From the NCBI RefSeq assembly GCF_014697195.1, contig NZ_JACJRJ010000019.1, positions 34,850 through 98,849 of the forward strand: a stretch of DNA of 64,000 bases. The letters run 5' to 3'. The stretch is from Cylindrospermum sp. FACHB-282 (GTDB lineage Bacteria; Cyanobacteriota; Cyanobacteriia; Cyanobacteriales; Nostocaceae). Positions 28,349 through 36,702 of the stretch are shown one piece after another (position 1 is the first letter of the stretch; each line of letters opens with the position of its first letter). Below the pieces are notes generated by a model. That model was not told the DNA's origin. It did not search any database and saw nothing but the letters and a program-made list of their open reading frames with translations. A program made the position numbers and the translations under genes.

Positions 28349-28843
28349 ATGAATGCAATATACCGAGAACGTAAAACAGCTTCCCGTCTCTTAGCGGTGC
28401 TACTTTCAGCACTCCTCATGGTACCCTTACTGAGTAGCTGCGGTGGAGGAACCCGAACCGCAACACCGCCGCCACCTGTTGACGATTCCATCGGTAGAAC
28501 AGTCAGTAATAATAACCCCGCAACCCAACCCGAAGCTAAAAAGGGGTTAGGCACTGGGCAGAAAGTAGCGCTTTTGGCGGGAGCAGCGGCACTTTACTAC
28601 CTCTACAACCAGCATAAGAATTCTCAAGCAGAAGGAGCGCAGGGCAAGTATTACCTCTCCAAAAATGGGCGCGTATATTACCGTGATGCTAAAGGGCAAG
28701 CTCACTGGGTAACTCCACCACCAGAAGGAATACAAGTTCCTGAATCTGAAGCGCAAAAGTACCGGGACTTTCAAGGCTATAACAACCGTCCCACAGGTCG
28801 CGATCTAACTAACTTAACTTCCAGCCCCGCCCCAGCACTTTAG
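28349..28843 (+). CDS. Putative lipoprotein, unknown function
   Basis: A 164-residue protein. The N-terminus has a basic stretch, a hydrophobic segment (14-28) and a lipobox LLSSC with lipidated C31, so it is probably a membrane-anchored lipoprotein processed by Lgt (encoded at 45797-46669) and Lsp. After a Pro/Thr-rich linker there is a second hydrophobic stretch (VALLAGAAALYYLY, about 73-86), then a Tyr/Gly-rich C-terminal domain (KYYLSKNGRVYYRDAKGQAHWV). The latter resembles a small beta repeat seen in cyanobacterial hypothetical proteins. Function unknown. Confidence 0.75.
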   Translation: MNAIYRERKTASRLLAVLLSALLMVPLLSSCGGGTRTATPPPPVDDSIGRTVSNNNPATQPEAKKGLGTGQKVALLAGAAALYYLYNQHKNSQAEGAQGKYYLSKNGRVYYRDAKGQAHWVTPPPEGIQVPESEAQKYRDFQGYNNRPTGRDLTNLTSSPAPAL

Positions 28844-28929
28844 CTAACTGAAGCCTGTGTGTAAACCCAAAGTGGCTTTCAGCAGATCGCACAGATGGAA
28901 CACGAAACCATACTTCTCAGTTAAAACTC

Positions 28930-28965
28930 GATCCCCCTGCCTTAAAAAGCGGGCTTCGGGGGATC
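28930..28965 (+). terminator. Likely terminator after the lipoprotein gene
   Basis: GATCCCCC (28930-28937) and GGGGGATC (28958-28965) form an 8-bp GC-rich stem with a 20-nt loop, followed by a T-rich stretch (TTCTTCCGCTTTT). Confidence 0.6.
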
Positions 28966-29031
28966 TTCTTCCGCTTTTGATCAATAACCGAAAAGTATTG
29001 GCACAGGGAAAATTAAATCAGGAGATAAATG

Positions 29032-29301
29032 ATGGTAGATAACTTTTTGCGAAAGGCGAAGGATTTGTTCTTAGGAACAAAGGACTCTGAAGTTGACCAA
29101 GATGCCGAATATCGCGGCAAAGTACGACCAGCCAGCGAAGACCCTTATGGTGACCCCGCAGACCCCGCCTCCTACGGTGATGTGCGCCCAGCCAGCGAAG
29201 ATCCTTATGGCGACCCCGCAGACCCCGCATCTTACGGTGATGTGCGCCCAGCCAGCGAAGACCCCTATGGCGACCCCGCAGATGAGGAATACCGCCGTTA
29301 A
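29032..29301 (+). CDS. Acidic small protein with 20-residue repeats
   Basis: An 89-residue protein. The N-terminus (MVDNFLRKAKDLFLG) could be an amphipathic helix. The rest is 2.7 nearly identical copies of a 20-residue unit whose core is RPASEDPYGDPADP. It is strongly acidic and probably disordered. Of the two adjacent ATGs (29029, 29032), the second has the better spacing to GGAG (7 nt). Function unknown; the repeats suggest copy-number variability. Confidence 0.65.
   Translation: MVDNFLRKAKDLFLGTKDSEVDQDAEYRGKVRPASEDPYGDPADPASYGDVRPASEDPYGDPADPASYGDVRPASEDPYGDPADEEYRR
29122..29285 (+). repeat. 60-bp coding tandem repeat
   Basis: Two full 60-bp units (29122-29181, 29182-29241) and a partial third, in frame with the small acidic protein. 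Units differ by only a few bases, which implies recent slippage or strong homogenisation. Confidence 0.9.
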
Positions 29302-29304
29302 ACT

Positions 29305-29400
29305 AATAGGACTTACGCACCCTACAAATTTACCCTCTTTTCAGGCTTTTCTGAGGCGTTAGGGAACACATCCTACCCGTAGCGTGGGTTCCCTAACCCA
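29305..29400. repeat. Dispersed repeat copy
   Basis: Segments GGACTTACGCACCCTAC, TTTACCCTCTTTTCAGGCTTTTC and GCGTTAGGGAACACATCC match, partly inverted, those at 13141-13300, and the last also resembles 16551-16575. A non-coding dispersed repeat family. Confidence 0.6.
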
Positions 29401-29540
29401 CGAATTAGGACTCAAACCATACCCCATATTTGCTATTTTCTGTCCTTTAAATCCTAACCAAAATAATTCCCCTCCTGGCAAGCGGGGAGGATTTAGGGGC
29501 GGGGTTCCGGGAAATTGCGGTTAATTAAGGGGACAAAAAA

Positions 29541-30521
29541 CTACCCCTGAATAGCAACCAAAATTTCCTGGGCCCGGTCAATATTTTTACGCACAGATTG
29601 CGCCGACGCCCGCAAAGCCGCCCTTTCCCCATCGCTGAGACTCAATTCCAACACAGACTCAATACCGCCGCATCCCAAGCGACAGGGGACGCCAATCACA
29701 ACATTTTCTAAACCATATTCACCTTGCAGATATGTCGCCACCGGCAACAACCGCGACTGATTCAGCAAAATTGATTCCACCATCACAGAAGTAGCGGAAG
29801 CAGGGGCAAAAAAAGCCCCTCCAGTCTGCATTAATTCGACAATTTCCGCACCACCGTTGCGGGTTCTTGCTAGCAAGCGTTCAATTGTCTCTGCATCCAG
29901 CAATTCTGTAATGGGAATGCCGTTAACAGTGGCATAACGGGGTAAAGGTACCATCAAATCCCCGTGGCTACCCAACACCATCGCTTTGACATCAGCGGGT
30001 AAAACCCCCAATTCTAAAGCGATAAAGGCTTCAAAACGGGCGGAATCTAGCACCCCAGCCATACCCATAATGCGATCGCGTGGTAAACCTGTAGCCTGCC
30101 AAGTTAAATAGGTCATCACATCCAAGGGATTAGTGACGACAATAAAAATAGCATTGGGAGAATAGGCGATCGCATTCTTCGCTGCTTCTACCACAATCTT
30201 GGCATTGGTTTTCAGCAAATCATCCCGACTCATCCCCGGTTTGCGGGGAAATCCTGCCGTAATCACCACAATTGACGAACCAGATGTATCAGCATAGTTA
30301 TTTGTGCCGATAATCTGGCGATTATGTAACTCAATTCCCCTCGCCTCCATCAAATCCAACGCCAGTCCTTGAGGCATACCAGCAACAATATCCAACAACA
30401 CCACATCTGCCAAGTTTTTCTCAGTAATCCGTTGGGCTAAAGTACTGCCAACCCTACCCGCACCTACAATAGTGACACGGGGAGAATTACACAAAATTGA
30501 AGAGGACGGCGAAGAAACCAT
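29541..30521 (-). CDS. mdh: Malate dehydrogenase (LDH-like, NAD-dependent)
   Basis: A 326-residue 2-hydroxyacid dehydrogenase interconverting malate and oxaloacetate. The Rossmann motif is VTIVGAGRVGST, the substrate-specificity loop FPRKPGMSRDDLL carries the arginine typical of malate rather than lactate, and the catalytic histidine is in GSHGDLMVPL. It belongs to the LDH-like MDH group found in cyanobacteria. Several Cys near the C-terminus (PCRLGCGG) may be redox-sensitive, which is inference. It is upstream of no obvious partner. Confidence 0.93.
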   Translation of the reverse strand: MVSSPSSSILCNSPRVTIVGAGRVGSTLAQRITEKNLADVVLLDIVAGMPQGLALDLMEARGIELHNRQIIGTNNYADTSGSSIVVITAGFPRKPGMSRDDLLKTNAKIVVEAAKNAIAYSPNAIFIVVTNPLDVMTYLTWQATGLPRDRIMGMAGVLDSARFEAFIALELGVLPADVKAMVLGSHGDLMVPLPRYATVNGIPITELLDAETIERLLARTRNGGAEIVELMQTGGAFFAPASATSVMVESILLNQSRLLPVATYLQGEYGLENVVIGVPCRLGCGGIESVLELSLSDGERAALRASAQSVRKNIDRAQEILVAIQG

Positions 30522-30666
30522 AATTTAAGGTTAAGAGGTAATGGGTATTCAATTTTGGATTTTGGATTTTGGATTTCAATTGAGATTTCGATAATTAGGC
30601 AGAATTTTCTGCCTATATTTACCAAACCCCAATCTAAAATTTAAAATTGGCGAACCCAATTCCCAA

Positions 30667-30882
30667 TTATTTAAATTCTTCCAGTTGTTCCATATTTAAC
30701 CAAATATTTGGTGTTGCTACTTTCCCAAACTTAACCAGGGCGTAATCACCTTTGATATCTACAACTTCGCCCTGAGTTTCAAACAAATAAGATGGAAAGC
30801 GAGAATCACTAGCTTTTGCTTCTAAACTATTCTCCAACTTCTCGCGAACAGCGCGAACCATATCACCCTTTTTAACTGCCAT
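30667..30882 (-). CDS. ndhO: NAD(P)H-quinone oxidoreductase subunit O
   Basis: A 71-residue peripheral subunit of the cyanobacterial NDH-1 complex (cyclic electron flow, respiration, CO2 uptake) on thylakoids. The sequence [20 protein letters not shown] and the SH3-like stretch [18 protein letters not shown] are typical. The ATG at 30882 is chosen because it follows an AGGGGA Shine-Dalgarno; an upstream in-frame start at 30897 is less likely. Subunit O is specific to oxygenic phototrophs. Confidence 0.93.
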   Translation of the reverse strand: MAVKKGDMVRAVREKLENSLEAKASDSRFPSYLFETQGEVVDIKGDYALVKFGKVATPNIWLNMEQLEEFK

Positions 30883-31089
30883 AACTTCCCCTCTCAAGTT
30901 TAAAAATGCTTTTAATCAGGATTTTAACTTAGAATAGGCGTCACGAAAGCGGTAGGGGCACAGCAATGCTATGCCCCTAGGACAGATGTGGTTCAAATAG
31001 ATGAAAACTGCTGTAATACCAAAGGTATTCTTTCATAACCCAAGGATGGGAAACGTCTATCCTACAAACTCAAAGCCGATTGGGGGGAT

Positions 31090-31938
31090 CTACTTCTGAC
31101 ATTGGCAACAAAAATGGCTAGATCGCCCACCTAGCTTAATGCGCTGAATCAAATTACCGCAAACTCTACAGGGTTCACCGGCACGGTTGTAAACCCAGGC
31201 CTCACCGCCATAGTTACCGTTAACGCCTTTAACATTGAGAAAATTGCTAAAAGTCGTGCCACCAGCTGCAATACTAGCTGATAACACTTGAATAATTGCA
31301 GCTTGCAAACGCTGAATTTGTTGACACTGCAAATCTGTACAGAGGGTTTGGGGTAGTACACCACTCTTAAACAGGGCTTCATCAGCGTAAATATTGCCTA
31401 ATCCCGCTACCACTGATTGATCTAGTAGGGCTGTTTTGATGGGACGGCGGCGCTTTTCCAGTTGATCTGCTAAATAATCTACGGTGAATTCTGGTGCAAA
31501 TGGGTCTATTGCCAGTTTCGCTAAACCAGTAATAATGCTTTCGACCGCCACACCGGGGGGAACCCACCACATTTGCCCGAAAGTGCGCTGATCTACAAAA
31601 CGCAATTCTAGGCGTTCGCCAAAAAATAATCTTACCCGCGTGTGCTTGTGTAATGGTTCATCTTGATCTAGCCACAGTAATTGACCAGTCATTCGCAGGT
31701 GAACCCCTAACCAAGTGGGGGGAGATGAAGAGAGGGGGGAGAGTTCAGCCAGGAGATATTTGCCGCGACGATGCCAAGAAGCAATAGTACTACCCTTAAC
31801 GTTCTCGACAAACTCACCGACAGAAAACGGGTAGGCGATGGTGCGATCGCGCAACACATCTCCACCCGTGATTTTTTGGCTGAGGGTCAATTGATTTAGA
31901 CCCCGCCGCACTGTTTCAACTTCAGGCAATTCAGGCAT
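31090..31938 (-). CDS. mutM: Formamidopyrimidine-DNA glycosylase
   Basis: A 282-residue base-excision repair enzyme that removes 8-oxoguanine and formamidopyrimidines and nicks the abasic site. The N-terminus MPELPEVETVRRGL carries the catalytic P2 and E3. A helix-two-turn-helix region (DQSVVAGLGNIYADEALF) and a C-terminal zinc finger with CRVCGN and CCQCQ are intact. It sits immediately upstream of ndhO on the same strand and downstream of psaE. Confidence 0.97.
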   Translation of the reverse strand: MPELPEVETVRRGLNQLTLSQKITGGDVLRDRTIAYPFSVGEFVENVKGSTIASWHRRGKYLLAELSPLSSSPPTWLGVHLRMTGQLLWLDQDEPLHKHTRVRLFFGERLELRFVDQRTFGQMWWVPPGVAVESIITGLAKLAIDPFAPEFTVDYLADQLEKRRRPIKTALLDQSVVAGLGNIYADEALFKSGVLPQTLCTDLQCQQIQRLQAAIIQVLSASIAAGGTTFSNFLNVKGVNGNYGGEAWVYNRAGEPCRVCGNLIQRIKLGGRSSHFCCQCQK

Positions 31939-32103
31939 TTAAGCTGATTAAGCGAGCAATTTAATGTTTTTGGAATATAAAATTCCGACATGGGCAAGAA
32001 CCAAGCATGAAGGCACTGAAAATTTCAGACTTCAGACTTCAGACTCCAGGCTCCACACTTTCTTCTATAATCCCATCAAACTAGCCCTTTGTAGCTTAAC
32101 TGC

Positions 32104-32316
32104 TTACTTTTTCGCCTTCACTGCTGGAGGTGCCACCTCTACCAATTCATCCAAAGCAAAGTTATTGGTGTTGATACCAGCGTAATTGACCTTCTCAAAC
32201 CGGACAATTACCGGATACTTGATGCCGCTTTGGTCAATAGTCGCCACGGTTCCTAAATCCTGAAACCAGTAGGATTCCGGGCGGAGAATACGTACTTTAG
32301 AACCACGTTGAACCAT
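32104..32316 (-). CDS. psaE: Photosystem I reaction centre subunit IV
   Basis: A 70-residue SH3-like stromal (cytoplasmic-side) subunit of photosystem I that helps dock ferredoxin and supports cyclic electron flow. The sequence [16 protein letters not shown] and the C-terminal [13 protein letters not shown] are diagnostic. A GGGAAGAT motif lies before the ATG. The next gene (mutM) is on the same strand about 165 nt downstream. Confidence 0.98.
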   Translation of the reverse strand: MVQRGSKVRILRPESYWFQDLGTVATIDQSGIKYPVIVRFEKVNYAGINTNNFALDELVEVAPPAVKAKK

Positions 32317-32568
32317 GAGGATCTTCCCTTTTAATAATCAATCGTCAAGGAATAGGGCTAATTGATTTCACTTTACAACCTGTAGGTCGCCGCTAGAAGC
32401 TTTATTAAGTTATTTGTCTACTTAGTCAGTTGTCAGTGGTCAGTTTTCGGTTGTAATTTCTTACCACCCCCCATCCCCATGTACCAAAACCAATAGGTAG
32501 CTAGACGGCTCTTGACAAAGCCTACGTAATAGAGTAAGTTCGTTCGCAAACAGTCCTTGCAAAAAATC

Positions 32569-33153
32569 TCATGCTTTGCTCAAAACAAACACGCTCCCCT
32601 CATTGCCTCTACCAATCCGCAGATTGTTATCTATATAAGTTATGTCCAACCAGCCTTGTTGTTGACCACTTTTAATAGGAAAATCAATCGCTGTAAATTT
32701 TTTGCCAGCTTCAATTTGTTGGATAAAATCTGCTGGCGATTTGTAGCCGATTAACCGTTGCAAACCAATAATAGAACGCTGAAACTTCACAAGTAAGCGA
32801 CGTTCTGAACAGGGTTCAAATTTAGCAGCAACGCTGACTAATCCTTCTAGAGTTGGTAGACCAGAAATCTCGGCTATGTTATAAACAGTGCTAGTCTGTA
32901 CCCGAATACATTGGTAAATTTGACCAAGTTTATTTAGGGGTACGCGATCTAAATTTAATAAAGCTTTACTGGTGGTGTATAGTAGTTGCGAATTACCATC
33001 CAGCAAGTCACTCGCTGATAGTGGCCGTGGTGTCGGGTTGAAGTCTTCTAAATTAGCGATCGCTGCTAAGATAGCTTGTTTCTGTGGCTCAGTGGCCAGC
33101 AAACCGCGATTTGTACCAGCGATTACATTTAAAAGAGCCGCTTTTCCTATCAT
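32569..33153 (-). CDS. PAP/fibrillin family protein
   Basis: A 194-residue plastid-lipid-associated-protein (fibrillin) family member. The N-terminal motif (KAALLNVIAGTNRGLLATEPQKQAI) and the C-terminal LDITYIDNNLRIGRGNEGSVFVL are characteristic. Cyanobacterial fibrillins associate with thylakoid lipids and carotenoids and affect photosystem stability. Role here is inferred from the family. No signal peptide is visible. Confidence 0.88.
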   Translation of the reverse strand: MIGKAALLNVIAGTNRGLLATEPQKQAILAAIANLEDFNPTPRPLSASDLLDGNSQLLYTTSKALLNLDRVPLNKLGQIYQCIRVQTSTVYNIAEISGLPTLEGLVSVAAKFEPCSERRLLVKFQRSIIGLQRLIGYKSPADFIQQIEAGKKFTAIDFPIKSGQQQGWLDITYIDNNLRIGRGNEGSVFVLSKA

Positions 33154-33394
33154 CGCCTGTCACCTCAAAAAATATTCGCACAAAATCGGCATTAATATTT
33201 GATTAATGCCCCATGTATATAGCCATACAGCTGATTAAGATTGTCTTCTGGTATGCCATACTGCTATTAAATAAAAAAAATTTGTTTGATTCGGATTTGG
33301 CAATCAAAGACTTGAATGAATAACTAAATTATCTCGTATCAAATGATAGACTCTTAATGTCTAGTTACATAAACCTCTTCCTGTTTTCGTGGAT

Positions 33395-33637
33395 ATGTTG
33401 AATTCTCCCCTACGTGAAGAACCCCGTAACCAGCGAGCATCTGTAATTCCTTTAAAGCAAGAGACCTCTCTCTTGAACTGGTTAGAGTCTAGCGGTCGCA
33501 TCATAGCGCGTAACGTTCACGAACCAGATTTTTCCGATCAGGAAGAAGAAATATCTGAGTTTCTGGGTGGAAATGACGGAATTGCCGACCTTGACTATGA
33601 TGATGATGACGACGAGATCAAGATAGGTGAGGATTAG
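33395..33637 (+). CDS. DUF3134-type small acidic protein
   Basis: An 80-residue protein with a basic N-terminal half (PLREEPRNQRASVIPLKQ) and a very acidic C-terminus (DLDYDDDDDE). It matches conserved cyanobacterial proteins of the DUF3134 group. The ATG at 33395 is preferred to an upstream GTG at 33389. It precedes mraY on the same strand by about 85 nt. Function unknown. Confidence 0.75.
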   Translation: MLNSPLREEPRNQRASVIPLKQETSLLNWLESSGRIIARNVHEPDFSDQEEEISEFLGGNDGIADLDYDDDDDEIKIGED

Positions 33638-33721
33638 CCTCTTGCAGTCTTAGGGACTCTGTTTTATCCCTAACAGACTGCTGTTCAGCTTTTTTAAGTG
33701 TGGAGTGAAGGGAAGTTTTCT

Positions 33722-34825
33722 GTGGACGCTAAATTATCTCCTGACCAAGAATTAAACGTTTCTGGGATCGGTCTAGCCTCTTTGTTGGCTTTAGGGCTGA
33801 GTGTGGCAGCATTGATTTTAGATTGGATGGGGAATAGGTTACCCTGGCACACTACGTCGCTAACCATGCCCCTTTTATTGTGTGCTATGGGTTCAGCGGT
33901 CGTGGGACACTGGGTAATACCCCTGCTACAAGCACTCAAAACTGGGCAAATAATCCGCGAGGATGGGCCTCAAGCCCATCTCAAAAAAGCAGGTACACCG
34001 ACGATGGGTGGTATCTTCTTTATACCTGTTGCCTTAGTAGTTGCCTGTATTTGCTCTAACTGGGCAACAAATGTACTTGCCGTTTCCGCTTTAACACTAA
34101 GCTACGGTTTGATTGGCTGGATTGATGATTGGCAAATTCTCCGCCGTAAGTCCAATAAAGGTATATCGCCCCGGATGAAACTGGCTTTGCAGATTATTTT
34201 TGCAGCAGTATTTTGTCTGTGGTTGATGTTTACCCAAGACTCAAGTATAACAAATATCGCCATACCTTGGGTGAGTTTTTCTCTACCTTTAGGATTACTC
34301 TTTTGGCCTATAGCTGGCTTTGTGTTAGTGGCAGAAAGTAATGCTACTAATTTAACAGATGGGATTGATGGCTTGGCGGCTGGAACAGTGGCGATCGCAC
34401 TTTTTGCCTTAGGTGTTCTAATTGCACCCACCTCACCAGAATTGATGGTTTTTTGTACAGCTTTGAGTGGTAGTTGCTTAGGCTTCTTAGCTCATAACCG
34501 CAACCCAGCCCGGGTTTTTATGGGAGATACTGGTTCTCTAGCGCTGGGAGGAGCTTTGGCTGCTGTAGCACTGCTGGCTAATAGCTTAGTAGCCCTGTTC
34601 ATTCTCAGCGGTATCTTCTTCGTAGAAACCCTTTCTGTAATGGCTCAAGTGAGTTATTACAAAGCCACTAAGGGCCCCGATGGTAAAGGTAAACGCCTAT
34701 TTAAAATGGCTCCCCTACACCATCACTTAGAACTCACTGGCTGGTCAGAATTGCAAGTTGTTGCCGTATTTTATTTAATCGCCACTATTTTGGCTACCAT
34801 CTGTTTGGTGGGTGGTAAATTCTGA
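33722..34825 (+). CDS. mraY: Phospho-N-acetylmuramoyl-pentapeptide transferase
   Basis: A 367-residue polytopic membrane enzyme that makes lipid I of peptidoglycan from UDP-MurNAc-pentapeptide and undecaprenyl phosphate. About ten transmembrane segments, with the conserved cytoplasmic motifs GTPTMGG, IDDWQILRRKSNKG, ATNLTDGIDGLAAG, FMGDTGSLALGG and APLHHHLEL. The GTG at 33722 follows an AAGGGAAG Shine-Dalgarno and gives the usual N-terminus MDAKLSP; the frame is open 8 codons upstream but lacks support. A terminator follows directly. Confidence 0.96.
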   Translation: MDAKLSPDQELNVSGIGLASLLALGLSVAALILDWMGNRLPWHTTSLTMPLLLCAMGSAVVGHWVIPLLQALKTGQIIREDGPQAHLKKAGTPTMGGIFFIPVALVVACICSNWATNVLAVSALTLSYGLIGWIDDWQILRRKSNKGISPRMKLALQIIFAAVFCLWLMFTQDSSITNIAIPWVSFSLPLGLLFWPIAGFVLVAESNATNLTDGIDGLAAGTVAIALFALGVLIAPTSPELMVFCTALSGSCLGFLAHNRNPARVFMGDTGSLALGGALAAVALLANSLVALFILSGIFFVETLSVMAQVSYYKATKGPDGKGKRLFKMAPLHHHLELTGWSELQVVAVFYLIATILATICLVGGKF

Positions 34826-34859
34826 ACTTTTAAACAAATAGTCGAAGAACGATTAGTAA

Positions 34860-34884
34860 CCCCCGCCTCTACAGGGGGTTTTTT
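34860..34884 (+). terminator. Rho-independent terminator of mraY
   Basis: CCCCC (34860-34864) pairs with GGGGG (34874-34878), 9-nt loop, followed by TTTTTT, 35 nt after the mraY stop. Confidence 0.85.
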
Positions 34885-34910
34885 ATTGCTGAGGAGTAAG
34901 TCATTCAAGG

Positions 34911-34983
34911 TTTGTAGTTAGCGGCTCTGTGCCCTCTCTTGGCTTGAGGAAATAGGACTTAGGACTAAAGTCCTTGTTGCAAT
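34911..34983. repeat. Dispersed repeat GTTTGTAG...GGACTAAAGTCC
   Basis: One of three copies in the window (others 44211-44272 and 47889-47945). The core includes GTTTGTAGT and the palindromic GGACTAAAGTCC; the third copy carries it in both orientations, forming a stem-loop. Non-coding. Confidence 0.75.
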
Positions 34984-35118
34984 TTGTGTAACAGGAACCC
35001 TATTTATCAGGATGTTATGGTCGAATACCCATTCGTCTATATGTAGCTTGTGTTTCAGTCGAGGTTTACATCCCCTGATGTAACAGTCTTCACTACGCGC
35101 AAGCTACACGAACAATTT

Positions 35119-35661
35119 TTAATTTTTAATTGTTGACGATGAGCGCTTTCCCATCTGGCTGACTAAGTGGGGGAGTTCTGGCAAAATTAGCTTGGACATC
35201 GCCAGTTGCACAGCGTTACTAGAACCGGGAAGGGAGAAGATTAATTTATTTTGATAAACGCCAGCAACAGCGCGAGATGCGATCGCTCTTGAACCAATTT
35301 CTTGATAACTTAAAAAGCGAAACAACTCACCAAATCCCGGCAAAGTCTTCTCTAGCAACTTCTCAATGGCATCATAGGTGGTATCTCTCGGTGCAATCCC
35401 CGTCCCACCATTGAAAATCACAGCATCTAAATTTGCACTTTTACCCAGGAGTTCTATGTGTTCTTGAATCTGGGCTGGTTCATCTTTAATAATTGTGTAG
35501 GTGGCGATGGCGAAACGCCCGCTGTTCGCGCCAAGGAGTAATTGCTGAATCAGTTGACCACTCTTATCTGTTTCCGGGGAACGGGTATCGCTGACGGTAA
35601 CAACAGCGCAAGTTACCGCTATTCCTGGTTTATCTGGGTGGGGTTGTAGTGTCATAGGCAA
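35119..35661 (-). CDS. moaB: MoaB/MogA family molybdenum cofactor protein
   Basis: A 180-residue protein of the MoaB/MogA group that binds molybdopterin and activates it by adenylylation (MogA) or is a related paralogue (MoaB). Motifs: VVTVSDTRSPETDKSG near the N-terminus, FNGGTGIAPRDTTYDA with the GGTG nucleotide loop, and SLPGSSNAVQLA. Length and the N-terminal form favour MoaB. Cofactor is needed for enzymes such as nitrate reductase. Confidence 0.85.
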   Translation of the reverse strand: MPMTLQPHPDKPGIAVTCAVVTVSDTRSPETDKSGQLIQQLLLGANSGRFAIATYTIIKDEPAQIQEHIELLGKSANLDAVIFNGGTGIAPRDTTYDAIEKLLEKTLPGFGELFRFLSYQEIGSRAIASRAVAGVYQNKLIFSLPGSSNAVQLAMSKLILPELPHLVSQMGKRSSSTIKN

Positions 35662-35704
35662 GTTATTAAGCTGCTATATAGAGTCCTTAGTCTTTAGTCT
35701 TTAG

Positions 35705-35739
35705 CTAATGACTAATGACTAATGACTAATGACTAATGA
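35705..35739. repeat. Heptamer tandem repeat (CTAATGA)5
   Basis: Five perfect CTAATGA units between moaB and psb28, preceded by imperfect AGTCTTT units. Same family as 36675-36702. Confidence 0.9.
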
Positions 35740-35743
35740 CCGC

Positions 35744-36079
35744 TTAAGATTTACTCAATCCGAGACCGTTTTCCTTAGCATACCGCTCCATAAAGCGCAT
35801 AAAGCGCTCCCATTCTTCGGGGGTTCTCATGAGGTGAATTGCTTCTAATGCTTCCGGTTTGCCGTTGATAAATTTAGCCTTAACTTCGCGGGTGATGATT
35901 TCGCCTTCTTCATCAATCATGTACATCCCGGTAACATCTTCGGTGCTGTTTTGCCCCAAAATCGTTGGATTGGTAAAAATAAACGTCGCTGTGCCTTGGT
36001 CACCACTGCGCGATCGCGTTAGGCGCACGTCTGGAACTACTTCTTCGTCAATACCTCTTGAAAATTGGATTTTTGCCAT
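35744..36079 (-). CDS. psb28: Photosystem II assembly protein Psb28
   Basis: A 111-residue extrinsic cytoplasmic-side protein that binds PSII assembly intermediates (RC47) at the CP47 region. Sequence [20 protein letters not shown] and [12 protein letters not shown] are typical, as is the C-terminal [20 protein letters not shown] helix. Single gene with STRR heptamers just downstream. Confidence 0.96.
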   Translation of the reverse strand: MAKIQFSRGIDEEVVPDVRLTRSRSGDQGTATFIFTNPTILGQNSTEDVTGMYMIDEEGEIITREVKAKFINGKPEALEAIHLMRTPEEWERFMRFMERYAKENGLGLSKS

Positions 36080-36192
36080 GATCAGAGAGTTTAAAGTTTT
36101 GTAATGGTTAATTTAATATTCTCTCATCATTTAGAACTCCAGTGTACTAGAGGCTATGGATATTTATTTTTAAGTGATATTACTTAAGGAAA

Positions 36193-36636
36193 TTATTTTT
36201 CAAGTATTAAAGTCACAGGCCCGTCATTTTCAATCACTACTTCCATCATTGCCCCAAATTCGCCGGTTTGTACCTGCAAACCGCTGGCGCGTAGCTTAGA
36301 AACAAAGCGATCGTACAAATTCCTTGCTAATTTGGGTTCGGCTGAACGGTCAAAGGAAGGACGGCGACCTTTACGACATTCACCGTAAAGAGTGAACTGA
36401 CTGACTACTAGTAGCTGTCCGCCAATTTCTTGCACAGATTTTTGCCAACGTTCCCCCCCATCATCATCGGGAAACAGCCGCAATTCCAAACACTTCCGTA
36501 CCATCCAGTCGAGTTCAGCATCAGTATCAGTATCGGCAATGCCAACAAGCAAGTTTAACCCCCGCCCAATTTTGCCAACAATTTCTCCGTTAACGGTAAC
36601 TTGAGATGATTTAACTCGCTGAATGATAACGCGCAT
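36193..36636 (-). CDS. dtd: D-aminoacyl-tRNA deacylase
   Basis: A 147-residue enzyme that hydrolyses D-aminoacyl-tRNAs (and glycyl-tRNA-Ala), a translational quality control step. Start [18 protein letters not shown], the [17 protein letters not shown] motif and the C-terminal GPVTLILE are all diagnostic, and the length is standard. Confidence 0.95.
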   Translation of the reverse strand: MRVIIQRVKSSQVTVNGEIVGKIGRGLNLLVGIADTDTDAELDWMVRKCLELRLFPDDDGGERWQKSVQEIGGQLLVVSQFTLYGECRKGRRPSFDRSAEPKLARNLYDRFVSKLRASGLQVQTGEFGAMMEVVIENDGPVTLILEK

Positions 36637-36674
36637 AATCTTTATTAGTCATTAGTCCTTTGCCATTTTAATAA

Positions 36675-36702
36675 CTAATGACTAATGACTAATGACTAAT
36701 GA
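36675..36702. repeat. Heptamer tandem repeat (CTAATGA)4
   Basis: Four perfect units between the CobW-like gene and dtd. Just before (36643-36657) the opposite-strand sequence ATTAGTCATTAGTCC occurs, so the region can form a hairpin. Confidence 0.9.
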
